From positions 3,180,935-3,244,934 of the forward strand of contig OZ025244.1 in assembly GCA_964019155.1 (NCBI GenBank): a stretch of 64,000 bases of DNA. Direction: 5' to 3'. Under the pieces are notes generated by a model. It saw only the letters and a program-made list of their open reading frames with translations, was not told the origin of the DNA and made no database searches. The stretch comes from Osedax fenrisi. Its lineage: Eukaryota > Annelida > Polychaeta > Sabellida > Siboglinidae. The position numbers and the translations under genes are program-made. Of this stretch, positions 33,468 to 45,307 are shown in pieces; position 1 is the first letter of the stretch; every line of letters begins with the position of its first letter.

Positions 33468-36400
33468 GTTATTTAATTACACATAATTTATATGTCATAA
33501 ATGATAATTATGCTTCACTACTGCTTTTATGAAACTATCATATTGTATATGACGCTATATTGAATATGACAATTAAATTATTTAAATAATTTATATCACC
33601 ATTTTATCCGATACATAATAATAATGTATATTTAATTTCGTATGGAGGTTGTATCTTCTAGGAAGATTCTTCCTATCTTATATCATCACTTAACTTAATA
33701 AACTTAATATTAATGATACACCAATTATTCAAAATAATATCTAATGGCAGTATTTTATTAATAATTGCATAAGTGATTCCCATTATCCTATACATCGTGC
33801 ATTACTATATTATAACTTTATGTGATTATGTTATCTAACATATGTATTATTCAACAATCGTATATACTCGAATATATATAATATCATACGATTACTACAG
33901 AAGTCTTATAAGAAACCTGACCCCAAAAGAGTAGGATACAATTCTAAAATCTACGACGGAGGTTTTTATCTTTTGATTATCTAATTCGTTTATATAATCT
34001 ACACATGATAATCTATATCGTAGATACATTTAGATAATCTACTGCCTCTATCTTTATCATAGATGAGATTTAATAATATAATAAACGTGAAATTATGCTA
34101 CATAACAGATGTTATGTTACATCCCAAACTCTCGTAACGATATAACGATCTTAAATCAGACCCCCATTTAGGTGTTTTTACTTATCTATGAGAATATATG
34201 CATTTACATTCGATAGGTAGGATTTACTCTGCTAATATCTCTGCGATGTATTCACAAATAATACCTTAAGTCACTATTAATTAATTTATTTTGGTTAAGG
34301 GCCTTAACTTAAGGCGTCAGACACACAGGTATTATGATGCGGGTTCAAGCCCCGTCAGGAACAATATGTCTTAAAATAATATTTAGAAGTGATCTTATAT
34401 AATTGTATATAAATAAACGATCGGCCCTCGTTAAAAACGTGGATACTTTTACATGAGAGCGGCTTCGAATGAACATTATAGCTTGGTTTTAAATCATATA
34501 AGTTTCTAGATGGGGGTGAAATGACTCTACCAAAATAAATAATTTTTTAAAATCTATTTACACTGTTATAGTGTAATACTTTATTTTTACTTAATTCTTT
34601 ACAATTAGTCAATACCTTTGTTATATTTATAATATAATATATAATTTATATATATTATATTATATACATTTTATATGAATGATATCATTAATACAATGTA
34701 GCTTATAAGTATAGGTCACAGATTATAAGTATGTAATATTATGATGAATTATTACTCGATTCTATGCGTATTAAATTCATAATATTAAGTCTATCCATAA
34801 CAGGAATATCTTAACGTAATCATACTGTTTGCTTAATGTAGGTATTATATTTCAATTTTCTACATTTAATTAGTGATCAAGTAAAGTAATATAATGCTAT
34901 GTTTGGAACTTTCCATATATGCGTCCGATATCTAGTTCACCGCTAATTCTTACATAATATGTTTACCGTCTGGCTAATTAGGTCGAAACACGCACTGCGT
35001 GTGATTGCACTTGCATCCCGAATTAGGCAGTACGAGATTGTCACTTCGGTCACAACCATTATAAGCACCACTAGCCTTCGGGTACACGCTTCCATGGCAC
35101 GCGAGTCTCATGCGTTCGTTTAGTAATACAGCTTCACTACAAAACCCCTCGCTCAATCTCCACACAATATAACATATAATAGATATGTTCACACGCGTAT
35201 TCACAACGCAGGTTATCTACCCAGAAGTGACTCTGATAAGGATAAGCCCTTGTTTGGTATGCAACGCTATAACCCCGGCAAGAAAGATCAGTGGACCGAG
35301 GAGAAAGCCGTATTTGGACAAAATGATAACATTGGTCAGTATACCTATATACGTGTACACATAATATAGGTAACCTATACGTATTGACATACATGTAATT
35401 ATACACTGATGTAACCTTAGAAAGATATTGCGCAATTTTATTTATATTATATATACTTTTATAAACGAAATACTTCTAATTAATTATTATTATGTAGTAT
35501 ATATTTTAGAAATATAATCTCTACGTAGGCTTTTTACTATATGAATTATTGTGTAATGTCTATTGGTCATATATCTGGTTACATTTTTAATTAATATATA
35601 AATATTAAACGGTTTCCATATTATTAAATTGTATTCTCTATAATAATTTAATATACAATGTATGGGATGGGGTCAAATACGTAGTTATATACGTAGTTAT
35701 ATTTGTATTTAAATACACTGATTTGGTGTATTTGTATTTGTATTTTAATGATTAATATGAATGTATTTGCATTTGTATTTGGTGTATATGATAAAATGCA
35801 CTATCAAAAACAATTGTATTATTTTAATTTTAATTCTAATTATTAATTTAATAGAACAACATTTGTGTAATTTAATTAAAATTATAATTATATAAATGTA
35901 AAAAATAAAGAGTAATTTTTTTTTAGTTAATTTGAATTATTTAAAATATTGTGAAAATGATTTACACATTATAGATAGATATAGTTTATTGTTTAAAACA
36001 AACAAAATGACATAAAACAATAATAATAATAAAAAAACAAATAACGAATATAAACGAATATATATATAATGATTTATAAATGCCATGTTACATATGGTTA
36101 AGATATAAAATTAACAAATGATATAATAAAAAAATAATAATAAAAAAGGGAATTATTCAGATGCAAGCACTTAATCACCGTATCAACTTTAGGGAAAGGG
36201 GTCCTCAATCCCTGTGCCTTGGGGGTACAAACTTGACCCAAGAGTTTGTCCACTGATACCCGTAATACCCGATAAATAATGATAAAGAGAATGCAACCGA
36301 ATAAATTAAACCCCATAAAACTAAAAATAAAATAATATAATAATTGAATAATAAAAATTAATAAAATAAAATTTAAATATTAATACAATGAATTATCAAG

Positions 36401-38082
36401 CCTTGTAATAAATTGATTGACCGAAGTTGCTGAACACGTATAATTAGATAGCAAATTCCAAGGAGTTGAAATACGATTACTAAAATAATTCAGAGTAACA
36501 TTAGTCTTGCATTTGTCTTTTCGAACTTTAATGGAAGGACCTCGACTTCTTGATGAATACGTTTCAAGTAGCCCCGAGCAATCAACATCAACTAGACCAT
36601 TTATAATTTTATAGGCAATAATTATGTATCTATTTAAAATATTACTTATAAAATGAGAGTTTTAAAAACACCACTAATTAAAAAGAATCAATTCTAAAGG
36701 CAGTGAATATGTTGCATATTTGTATTTGATATAGTGTATTTATATTTATATTTTTATTTAATAACAAAATTAATAAATATTTATATTTGTATTTGTATTT
36801 GATTCTCTAAGAAAATAAGTATTTGTATTTGTGTTAGATAAAGTGTATTTGACCCGAATCCTGATATACATTATTATTATTACCTATTTTCTTAAATTTG
36901 GTATATTTTTTATTTTAATTTATTATTAATATTTTTTGTATTCAATATCATCATTATGCTTTATTGACAATAACTTATTGTACGTTAACTGCATACATTT
37001 CAATATAAAGTTTAAATATACATCTACGACTATATTATAATATATTTAGAAATAGTACCTATATTAATTTAGGTTCTACTAACCAATACACTAACTTACC
37101 TGCTACTATCATGATGATAACAATGCGATATAGGTATACGTAACATGATTAATGATCTGCCCTCACTAATATACAGATATCCTGTCCGATAGCGGCATTA
37201 AACCGGTTGACCTCGTACAGGGGCCTAGCTTCATCCGTGGTTTCAAGGGCAACGAATACCAACGACTGCTGAGACGTATGAAGTTTGAAGGTCGGTGACA
37301 CGTTTTCACTATTTCTTTAAATATACACCTTTACCAATCTCTTGTAACTAAATCACTGAATTAATGATGTTATCCATCACTCTAATGCATATATTATAAT
37401 TACTATTGGAAATGATATTATGATCATACACCTTCATGATTTAAAGTAGTGCATAGCTATAATCGCATATATCCTTAGCACTAGTAGCACTAGTAGTACT
37501 AGTAGCACTACTAGTACTAGTAGCACCATCCTACCCCATATTCCTCTGGTACTGTTCCCCTGAGAGCCCTTATAAGCGTTCCCTACTTTATATCACACCC
37601 CTCTACACTCTCAATCTCCCGATATCCTTCGTAACACCCTTTAATAACTATTGTAACAACCCAACACCCCTAAAACTCCCTAGATATCCCCCCATTAATA
37701 CCCCAATACCTCGCTAACACCCCCTACTCCTCATAACACTACCTATCATAGTAAGCTCCAACACCCCACTAAAACCCCTACTGCTATTAACACACTGATA
37801 CCCCCCTCCACCACCCCTAATACCCAGACACCCCTAATGGTACCCTGATACCCCTGGCAATACCCCGTCCACTACTACTAATACCCCACAACCCCGATAA
37901 CACCCCCGCCACCCCGCGCAGGTAAGAAACTCAAAGCTATGCAGCCCACCCGCTACCACAACATGCAGAAACAACTGAAGTACCTGTACAAACAGCTGAA
38001 CGTCTATAGAAGTCACAGCTCCTTCTGGGGAGGCCGCAATAGGGCCCAACACTCACGTATAGAGAGGATCAGAGACTGGTGA
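33342..38082 (+). CDS. MRPL51: Mitochondrial large-subunit ribosomal protein mL51 (MRPL51), five exons
   Basis: A structural protein of the mitoribosome large subunit. Exons: 33342-33467, 33901-33961, 35212-35334, 37177-37290 and 37922-38082. All introns are GT-AG and the phases close to 194 codons plus TGA, against 128 in human mL51. Family landmarks in order are WTEEKAVFGQNDNI, VQGPSFIRGFKGNEYQRLLR and MQKQLKYLYKQLN, matching the human WNEKRAMFG.YDNI, RGP.WLRGWKGNE.QR and KRIRYLYKHFN. The first 42 residues are basic with serines and few acids, as in a mitochondrial targeting peptide. Residues 43-80 and the C-terminal 25 residues are extra. The gene follows DHODH on the same strand, 3.1 kb apart. 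A possible AATAAA is at 38405. Confidence 0.92.
33901..33961 (+). CDS. MRPL51: MRPL51 exon 2
   Basis: Encodes KSYKKPDPKRVGYNSKIYDG after the acceptor ATTACTACAG; the donor is G|GTTTTT. This segment has no counterpart in human mL51, so it is placed by splice phase and position. Confidence 0.75.
34291..34542 (+). mobile_element. tRNA-derived SINE, diverged copy (S2) in an MRPL51 intron
   Basis: The box B region (GGGTTCAAGCCCCGTC) and the body (GTCTTAAAATAATATTTAGA, AACGATCGGCCCTCGTTAA, GAGAGCGGCTTCGAA) match the other copies. The box A side is altered to GGTTAAGGGCCTTAAC, so this copy is probably not transcribable. Confidence 0.78.
34974..35204 (-). other. Unexplained antisense open frame, cysteine-rich, in an MRPL51 intron
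   Basis: On the - strand a 76-codon frame overlaps the MRPL51 exon 3 acceptor and continues into a GC-richer stretch. Its composition is unlike the AT-driven frames nearby: six of its seven cysteines lie in the distal part, including GCKCNHTQC near the end, with hydrophilic loops such as NGCDRSDN. I do not recognise the family. It could be a small secreted protein, a relic exon or chance. No convincing signal peptide is seen. Confidence 0.3.
35212..35334 (+). CDS. MRPL51: MRPL51 exon 3
   Basis: Encodes YLPRSDSDKDKPLFGMQRYN and GKKDQWTEEKAVFGQNDNI. The second half is the conserved start of the mL51 core. Acceptor CACAACGCAG, donor ATTG|GTCAGT. Confidence 0.92.
35971..36618 (-). pseudogene. 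LINE 3' end with reverse-transcriptase C-terminus (copy 2, in an MRPL51 intron)
   Basis: About 98% identical to 17644-18278, in the same antisense orientation to the host gene and with the same GATA-type terminus. The coding part (36380-36617) again encodes the VDVDCSGLLETYSSRSRGP region and ends STPWNLLSNY. It is truncated about 70 bases earlier than copy 1, so the two are independent insertions. Confidence 0.82.
37177..37290 (+). CDS. MRPL51: MRPL51 exon 4
   Basis: Encodes LVQGPSFIRGFKGNEYQRLL and RRMKFEG, the most conserved block of mL51. Acceptor AATATACAG, donor GAAG|GTCGGT. Confidence 0.95.
37478..37527 (+). repeat. AGTAGCACT/AGTACT short tandem repeat
   Basis: Units ACTAGTAGC and ACTAGTAGT repeat about five times in the last MRPL51 intron, just before its C-rich part. 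Confidence 0.85.
37528..37921 (+). repeat. C-rich, TAATACCCC-type degenerate repeat before the last MRPL51 acceptor
   Basis: Sense-strand phrases AATACCCC, TAACACCCC and CCCTAATACCC recur at loose 12-20 base spacing up to the acceptor CCCCGCGCAG. Composition is far from the AT-rich surroundings and resembles the CTAATACCTGAACCCC units before the last DHODH acceptor. Confidence 0.7.
37922..38082 (+). CDS. MRPL51: MRPL51 exon 5 (C-terminus and stop)
   Basis: Encodes KKLKAMQPTRYHNMQKQLKY and LYKQLN, the helical mL51 ending, plus a 25-residue extension (SFWGGRNRAQHSR and a final IRDW) ending in TGA. The first codon is completed from exon 4. Confidence 0.94.
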
Positions 38083-38480
38083 ATCATCAGCCCCCCCGTA
38101 ACCTTTGACCCCACCGGCGCATTAATTCACTCTTTTTATTATCAATAATCCATACGGATTCACGTTTTACTACCTTGTTATTCATATTATATATAATGTT
38201 AATTGTATATGTATTATATAGATGTGAATTATTGTTAGAAATATTTCAATATAGATGTAAATTTCACTGTACGATGTGCATTCTCTATATCAATTTGTAT
38301 GTATACTAAATTAATACATGAAATATGTGATACGCTATCATAATCAACTGTATCGTATACATAATTGTAAATATAATTGTATAAATATAGTTTTATATTA
38401 TATTAATAAATACATATATTAATAAAAACATGCAATATTATTTAATTATATTAATACCTTATACAAACTTTATAACTCTA

Positions 38481-38595
38481 GTTCTTTCAATGTTACTGTA
38501 TGGTTGTGAAACATGGACTCTAATGGAAGAATCTAAAGAGAATATACACGCTTTTGAGTCTAAATCTCGTAGATGACTTTTAAATATCAGCTATA
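38481..38595 (+). pseudogene. Small LINE reverse-transcriptase C-terminal fragment
   Basis: The + frame reads LSMLLYGCETWTLMEESKEN and FESKSRR, a stop, then LLNISY: the LYGCETWTL...FE..CRRLLGISY tail typical of the same LINE family as 11160-12395. Inactive and truncated at both ends. Confidence 0.75.
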
Positions 38596-38619
38596 TCTAC
38601 ATTACCTTACCAGGTGGAG

Positions 38620-40530
38620 CTTGCTCGGCAGTCCATGACATGTCTTCTCCATCCATCTCTATCACTCATCACGTTGGTAGTTCGCTGAGGGTGCATCCAG
38701 TATCTTCGCTCAGTTGATCAATGCACGTTGTAGCTGGTCGTCCTCGGGGTCGTTGACCATGGAATGGTTGCTAGAGAAGTAAATCACTTACTAGTTCACT
38801 TTTACTTCTCCAGCAATGTCTAATGAATCTCAATCTTTATTCTCATATAGAGACTGTAATTTTGGGGATTCTATCGTATAGCTCTTTATTTGTCACTGTA
38901 CCGGGTACATTCTACCCTCCATTATGTGTTCAACGCAGCTCTGAGCATGCGAGTATATGCTCCATCCACTTTTTTCTCTAGAGTTGATGTTAGTGTCCTT
39001 GTAATAGAGCCATATAGAAGTATGGATTCTATCTCTAATCTGAAAAAGTTTCTTTTGAGATTATCTGATATTTTGGATTTCCAAATAGAGTTCATGCTAT
39101 TCATTGCTGACCACTGGTCAGTGACCAGGCTTGGGCTATTCTGAGTTGATTTATCTCTTTCTGGTGATCCAATACAGCCTCCGATGTATTTGAAATTATG
39201 AACCTATTTTATACAGTGGCCGTTTCTGCTCATCATATTTATATCGCTATTCAGATTATAGCTCATATATTCAGTCTTATCAGTATTCACTTTGAGACCT
39301 ATATCATCTGATATTTCATCAATTTGGTGTAGCGATAATTATGCATATTTCAATGTATCAGTTATAACAGCTATATCATCGGTATATTTAATGTTTGTTA
39401 TAGGATAGCGTCTACTTCTTTTTTGAGTCAAAACATTGAGTGAAACCTAGTTCGGTATTATGGTCTAAGGCATTTTTAAGAATATAATCGAGATATAAAA
39501 TAAATAAGAAAGGAGCTAGTGTATCCTCCAAGGACGGTGATCTCAAAGAATGGAGTTTCCTCATCGGTAGATCTGACCACAGAGCGAGTGTTTATGTACA
39601 GAATAATTATCGCATTGATTATTTCTGTTGGTATATCCTACCATATTTTCTCAGAATGATCTTCATTTTTTCACGGTTTATTTAGTCGTAAGCTTTTTAG
39701 AAGTCCGTGAAAATAAGTGTTATTTATAAATGTTTAGCTTTTACTCCTTCTAGTATTCGTCGAATCCTCCTGGATTTGTCCTGATGTCGATTTGTTTGTT
39801 TCAAAGCCATTTTGATTTTTCGTAGTATTAAATCAACTTCGGGTCTTAAGACGAATAATTATTCGGTTTAGTATCATGAGGTTGAATATTTTAGCTACGA
39901 TTTATGTGAGTGTTATTCCCTTATAGTTATTAGTGACGGACAAATGTCCTTTTTAGGGAAAGGTATACTATAGTATATAACCTTCTCTCCATCTTTTTAT
40001 GATTTCTTGAGAATATACTCTATTGCAGGACTCTAGTATGAATTCTTGAAATTCGTCTAATTTCCAAACTTCAGATGGATATTTCATCTAGTCCTACCGA
40101 ATTTCCATTTAGATTATTTTTGGTTGCATTTATTAGTTTATGTGCCGTAAATAGTCCATTTTTTATACTCAGTTGATTGCTTTTTGATTTCTTTATTATA
40201 TGTTGAAATTAATATCGGTTTTCCAAGTAATTCTTTGAAGTGATCATGGCATAGCTGTATGCGTTCTTTTTCACTATAGTTGCTTTTAGTTTGACTTTTT
40301 TTTGAATTCAGCAATAATGCTTCTTTCACTGACTTCATTACTACGTTTTCCAAGCTAGTGCTGGTTTTTTATTAGTTTTTTTATAACCTAGTGACTGCGT
40401 TTTCTATTTCTTGTATCTTGCCATTGACATATTCCGCTTGTTATTTTTTATAATTATTAGAGAGTTCTGTGCGTCTTTGACATTTTTGATATTTGCTGGT
40501 GTTACTCAATTGATTCACTATCTTTAAGTT
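38620..40530 (-). pseudogene. Degenerate LINE reverse transcriptase, endonuclease-reverse transcriptase type
   Basis: On the - strand, from high to low coordinates, there is a linker with LCHDHFKELLGKP (about 40230), a catalytic box decayed to IKYTDDIAV at about 39380 (the family has FADD/YADD), GLKVNTDKTEYM, FKYIGGCI, then ESILLYGSITRTLTSTLEKK with YTRMLRAALN at about 38930, and a GQRPRGRPATTCIDQLSEDT tail near 38745. The order and motifs are those of animal endonuclease-reverse transcriptase LINEs. Many stops and frameshifts make it a pseudogene. It ends tail-to-tail with the + strand fragment at 38481. Confidence 0.82.
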
Positions 40531-40584
40531 TAGCAGCTTGATGGAGAACATCACGTTTTTGGTAAATATAAGGTGATTCCCAGC

Positions 40585-41190
40585 CTATAGGCTATATATA
40601 GCCTATAGGCTGATATAGGCCTACAACAGTAATATCATGCTACAGCCCAACAAATACTAGTGGCAAACAGAAAGTTTATATACATATCCATTTTATACTC
40701 CATATATACATATCCATTATATACATATACATCCTATAGGTAAGATATATCTTACCTATATCAGCCATAAACAGAGGAAAATTAATGTTTTATAACCAAC
40801 CAAATAAGAGGAAAAATCGGCTTATTGATACCCATTCTTTATACCATTCTGAGATTAAAAATGACTCAATTCGGATATATAGGTTAAGTTACATTTCTCT
40901 CATCAAACCCATTCTCCGTGGATATGTCGAAGGTGAAAGAAGATGAAGAAGACCAAAGAGAAAGATAACGAATGATATATTTAAATACTCTAGTATCATC
41001 CTTCATCAACTTTTATACATTGATATGGATCGAACTAAATGGAGAAGTTATCGTTAGCATTGTCACGTGACCCCCATACGACGGAAATGTCACGTGACTA
41101 AGTAACTAAGTAGGCCAAGTAACTAAGTAAGTAATACTTTCAAAGTTAAATATATTTTACTATGTATTTATATCTGAATTATACTACTAA

Positions 41191-41250
<60 letters not shown>

Positions 41251-41940
41251 AGGATATATCCTGTTTTAATATTAGCTTATTATATTTAATTAGTTTTTTC
41301 ACATTAGTAAAATATTATTATTATATAACTTAATATAAATTACCTATATAACTTGATTGATTTTTTTAGTCAAACATGTATATAATAATATTGTTATAAT
41401 GGACAGTCTCCGATTACCGACCCCCTCTCGTATCTCAGTAAATATAAGAGATATCATAAAATTATATATACATGAACTGTTAGTAATTTAATGATACATA
41501 TAAATAAGTATTTTTTTTTTAAATATTAAATCCTACAATTTTATTTTATAAAATGTAATATTCTGTTTTTCTTTTTAAATATTTGAATAATAACATTTTT
41601 TAATCATTGTATATACTTTATTAATTAAAAGAAAATTTAATACTGCGCATAATATTGTAGATCAATAAAATGTTTATTACTATTATAAATTAATTTAATT
41701 TGAATAACTATTAATCAATATATTTTAATTATAGAAACCCATATGAATTTCCTATTACCGAACCCCTAAAGTACTCTAATACCTCCGGGAATATATTGAG
41801 TGGGAGGGAAGGCAAGGAGGAAATAATAAGTCTTAAGGTGGATTTTAAAAGAGGGAGTTGATTTGTTCGTAGGTGATTGGGCAGGGAGTTCCAGTGGTTA
41901 GGGGCAGAGAGGGCAAAGAATCGTTATATATAATATACAT
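40585..41940. other. Intergenic stretch with small palindromes and (TA)n
   Basis: Two short perfect palindromes are present: AGCCTATAGGC repeated around TATATA at about 40585-40614, and ATAGGTAAGATATATCTTAC at about 40736. A (TA)n tract lies at 41189-41247. No gene recognised. Confidence 0.5.
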
Positions 41941-41948
41941 ATTTAAAC

Positions 41949-42240
41949 TGTAGGTATGTGGCTCAGTTGGCTAATGCATCGGACACACAAGAAGAAGGAT
42001 ACTGGTTCAAGCTCCGTCCGGACTATTAATATAGGTCTTAAAATAACATTTAGAAGTGAGCTTATATAATTTTGTATAAATAAATGATCTGCTTTCGTTA
42101 AAACCACGGATGCCTTAACATGAGAGTGGATTCGAAGGGACATCAGAGCCATATATTGTTATAAATGAAAACTTCATCTAAGTTCCTGGATGGGATGAAA
42201 GGAATCCACCGATAGTAATACAATAATAAATAAAAAAGAA
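41949..42240 (+). mobile_element. tRNA-derived SINE, full-length copy (S3)
   Basis: Box A (TGGCTCAGTTGG), box B (GGTTCAAGCTC) and the complete body match copy S1 at roughly 85-90%. The A-rich end is ACAATAATAAATAAAAAA. S1 and S3 are collinear throughout, which defines the family length as about 290 bp. Confidence 0.85.
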
Positions 42241-42284
42241 TAATATATATATTCGAGTGTTTATTTGTCATAAAGATGTGTTGT

Positions 42285-42440
42285 TGTTCGCGATCTGAGC
42301 ATTATCCACTGCGCATGCGTGACAACTGCTACTGCGCATGACTAATGTATCCGCGAGTGCCGGGTGACCACCACTCGTACAGGTTTGCTGGTAACCGCTC
42401 GGAGTGGCTTACTGGACGATACGGGCAACGACATCCTATA
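42285..42440 (+). promoter_or_regulatory. GC-rich patch with two NRF-1-like motifs (tentative)
   Basis: ACTGCGCATGCGTGA contains the TGCGCATGCG core of NRF-1 sites, and ACTGCGCATGA repeats half of it about 20 bases later. The patch is the only GC-rich island for several kilobases. No start codon or exon could be tied to it, so a promoter role is only a suggestion. Confidence 0.25.
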
Positions 42441-42689
42441 GGTAGATCAACAGGTTATTGAATTAGGTGTTGGGTTTGGGTTTGGGTTTATAGATCTATA
42501 TAGATCTATCGATAGATCAAGTTAGTTTATAGAATTACTGGTTATATATAAAAAAAGAAAAAAAAATAACATATAATTATATAACATATATAAACAAAAT
42601 ATATAAATGTGATAACAGTAAGACAAAACGACACGATACAAAAAATAAGAAGTAAAATAAAAATAAAACATTGGATTATACGAACCGTT

Positions 42690-42781
42690 GAAATGTGCCT
42701 ATGGGCGCATGTGTGTGCGTATACGTATATGTGTGCGTGAGTGCGTGGATATGAATGTATGCGAGTGTGCGAGTGTGTCAT
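42690..42781 (+). repeat. GTGTGCG-rich simple repeat
   Basis: Alternating purine-pyrimidine GTGTGTGCGTATACGTAT-type sequence, a potential Z-DNA former. The open frame opposite is an artefact. Confidence 0.7.
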
Positions 42782-42789
42782 TGATACGA

Positions 42790-43690
42790 ATCATTGGACG
42801 TATTACACTGAACAGCGCCACCTACATAGGGTCAATTTTCGGAAAAATATTTGTTATAATGTAAATTCGTATCACATAATATAATGCAACGAGTCGTTAA
42901 CATAATTTAAATAAAATGAAATAAAATTACCCCTATAGGTATGTATATGCATAATACGTATTGGTACGTGCACAAACACATGTGTTTGTGTGCGTAATTT
43001 AGTATACTATATATTAGTATACATATAGTGACGCAGGAACGATTTTTTCATTGGGGGGTCATGTGTTTAAAATATTTATAACGCTATTATATTTTTAGTA
43101 ATATAATATATTTATATTAGAAGTATATACATATAGAATATAAGTATTCAATATCATCATCGATGAGAATATAGAATTATATATAATAAATAAATAACAA
43201 TTATATTATTGTTGTAGTATTTTGATTTTCGCCAATCATTTCTTGAAAAAACATTTTTACCAAACATATATGTATAATACATATATGTTTGAGATTGTAT
43301 TAATGTATGCATATATGTATACCGGAATATCACTATTAATGGTGATGTGGTATACATATATATGTATGTATATGAAAATGTATGTATACCTATAGGTGGA
43401 TATATATATATTGACTTCCTGTTTACATATATTTTATTATAAGACGTATATTTTTATCTCTTATAAAATCAAGTAATATCATTATTCAGATAAGTAATAC
43501 ATATTTATAATTCATATATTATTTAAACTTAATTTATTAACTTTACATTAATATATTTATTTTATAAATATATATTTATTTACACCTTATTTGATTGCTT
43601 TTTCTATAGTTATTAATTTTGTATTGACATTTTTCTATATAATATTTCATGCATCAGTGATTTTCTGTTTGTTTTTCTTCAATTGCTTTA
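42790..43690. other. AT-rich stretch upstream of the LINE
   Basis: Contains a possible old MITE family A remnant around 42825-42870. Otherwise no recognisable feature. Confidence 0.4.
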
Positions 43691-43730
43691 TACTTTTTTA
43701 TGTACATTTTAGTTTTATATACATTTATTA

Positions 43731-43990
43731 TATATCTTCTATTGAATTTAATTTCATATATATTTATTATATGTATTATAGAAATAATAAATAATTTGTA
43801 GAATTTATTTATTATAGTATTATATATAGATGCAAATAATTTAATTTAAAATAATTTTATATATCTTCTATTGAATTGAATTTTCATATATATATTTATT
43901 GTATGTAATATAGAAACAATTTAAATGATTTGTAGAATTTATTTATGTTAGTATTATATATAGATGTAAATAATTTAATTTCATATATAT
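43731..43990 (+). repeat. Two tandem copies of a unit of about 130 bp in the LINE 5' region
   Basis: TATATCTTCTATTGAATT, ATGT.TTATAGAAA, GATTTGTAGAATTTATTTAT-like and AGTATTATATATAGATG segments appear in the same order at 43731-43856 and 43857-43990, with a third partial unit after. Tandem 5' UTR units upstream of a LINE could be promoter repeats. Confidence 0.55.
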
Positions 43991-44550
43991 ATGTATCTAT
44001 TAGGTATTATATATTAATAATAAACATTATATATAATTTATTTATTTTGGTATTACATATTGATGTATATATATATACATGGTTATCATTAGTCACATAC
44101 ATATTCTAATACAGTTTTTCTTACTATAGAGTTTTTTCACTATATAAATATATTTATTTATATTATATATAAATTTCATTCACTATTGATATTAAAGACT
44201 TAATTGATTTGCTGTGTATTTCATTTTACTTTGATAATGATTTAAATAAATACATTTTTTTTGTGTTCATTAAAGTTTATATTTTAAATTTGATTACATA
44301 ACAATATTATTTCCAATATATGATTTTACATTCTATACAATTTTCTTGAATAGATTTATTTCTATTTTATATTTTGTACATCATACATTTAATATATGTG
44401 CCTATTTATATTATTTATTTAATTTGTTGCATATATATTTATATGTTTATATGTAGATGTAAATTTCATTATATTTCATTATCTTTTTAGGATAAGTATT
44501 GTATTGATTAATTTTATAATTATATATATTTATATATTTTCAGTGACATT

Positions 44551-45144
44551 ATGACGCAAAAACAAGATATTAATGAATTAAAAAACTCTATTCAAGAACT
44601 GCGTACAGTTGTATCTGAATTAGTAAATAAAGTTGATGAACTAACTGCAGTTGTAAATAATAAAGATAAAACAATTATTGAGTTAGAACAAAAAATTAAT
44701 AACCTTGAACAATTTTCAAAACAAAATAATATTATTATATCTGATCCTAAATTGAATTTTTATTTAACTCAACGTAATCTAGCACCATCTTTCATCACAT
44801 TTGCAAAGGAAAAATTAGATATAATTATACAACCGTATGACATTGTTAAGATACATAAATTAAAAAACAACAAGAATAAACATAATAAAATGTTAGTCAA
44901 ACTACACCATAACTCTACTAAATTTGAAATTATTAAAAATTCTAAAAAATTAAAAGGCACTGATACATATATAAATGAACATCTAACACAATTTAATTCT
45001 GATATTTTCTACAAAGCTCGACAACTTCGAAAAGATAAAGTGATATTACATTGTTGGACTATAAATGGAATAACTTTTATTATAAAAAACGAAGATTCGT
45101 CTCCAGTAAAAATAACAGATATAAATAAATTCTCTGATATATAA
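44551..45144 (+). CDS. LINE ORF1 protein (coiled coil plus nucleic-acid-binding domain)
   Basis: An intact 197-codon frame with a clear ATG. Residues about 5-58 form a coiled coil (LKNSIQELRTVVSELVNKVD and a later heptad run), then a basic region (KLKNNKNKHNK) and a domain with KGTDTYINEHLTQFNSDIFY and LHCWTINGITFIIKN. That INEHLT...AR.L...W..NG..FI pattern is known from ORF1 proteins of CR1/L2-like and related animal LINEs. ORF2 starts 155 bases downstream. It probably chaperones element RNA during target-primed reverse transcription. Confidence 0.82.
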   Translation: MTQKQDINELKNSIQELRTVVSELVNKVDELTAVVNNKDKTIIELEQKINNLEQFSKQNNIIISDPKLNFYLTQRNLAPSFITFAKEKLDIIIQPYDIVKIHKLKNNKNKHNKMLVKLHHNSTKFEIIKNSKKLKGTDTYINEHLTQFNSDIFYKARQLRKDKVILHCWTINGITFIIKNEDSSPVKITDINKFSDI

Positions 45145-45307
45145 ATATTTTATTTTGTATTTATTTGTCGTTGTCGTTTGTTCTAATTTCATATTACATT
45201 CTATTTTTAACATTTTATTATAATTGGTATTTACATATATTTTTTATCTATATCTTTAATCTTTTATATTATCTTATTCAATTTTAACTTTTTAATATTT
45301 GTACTAT

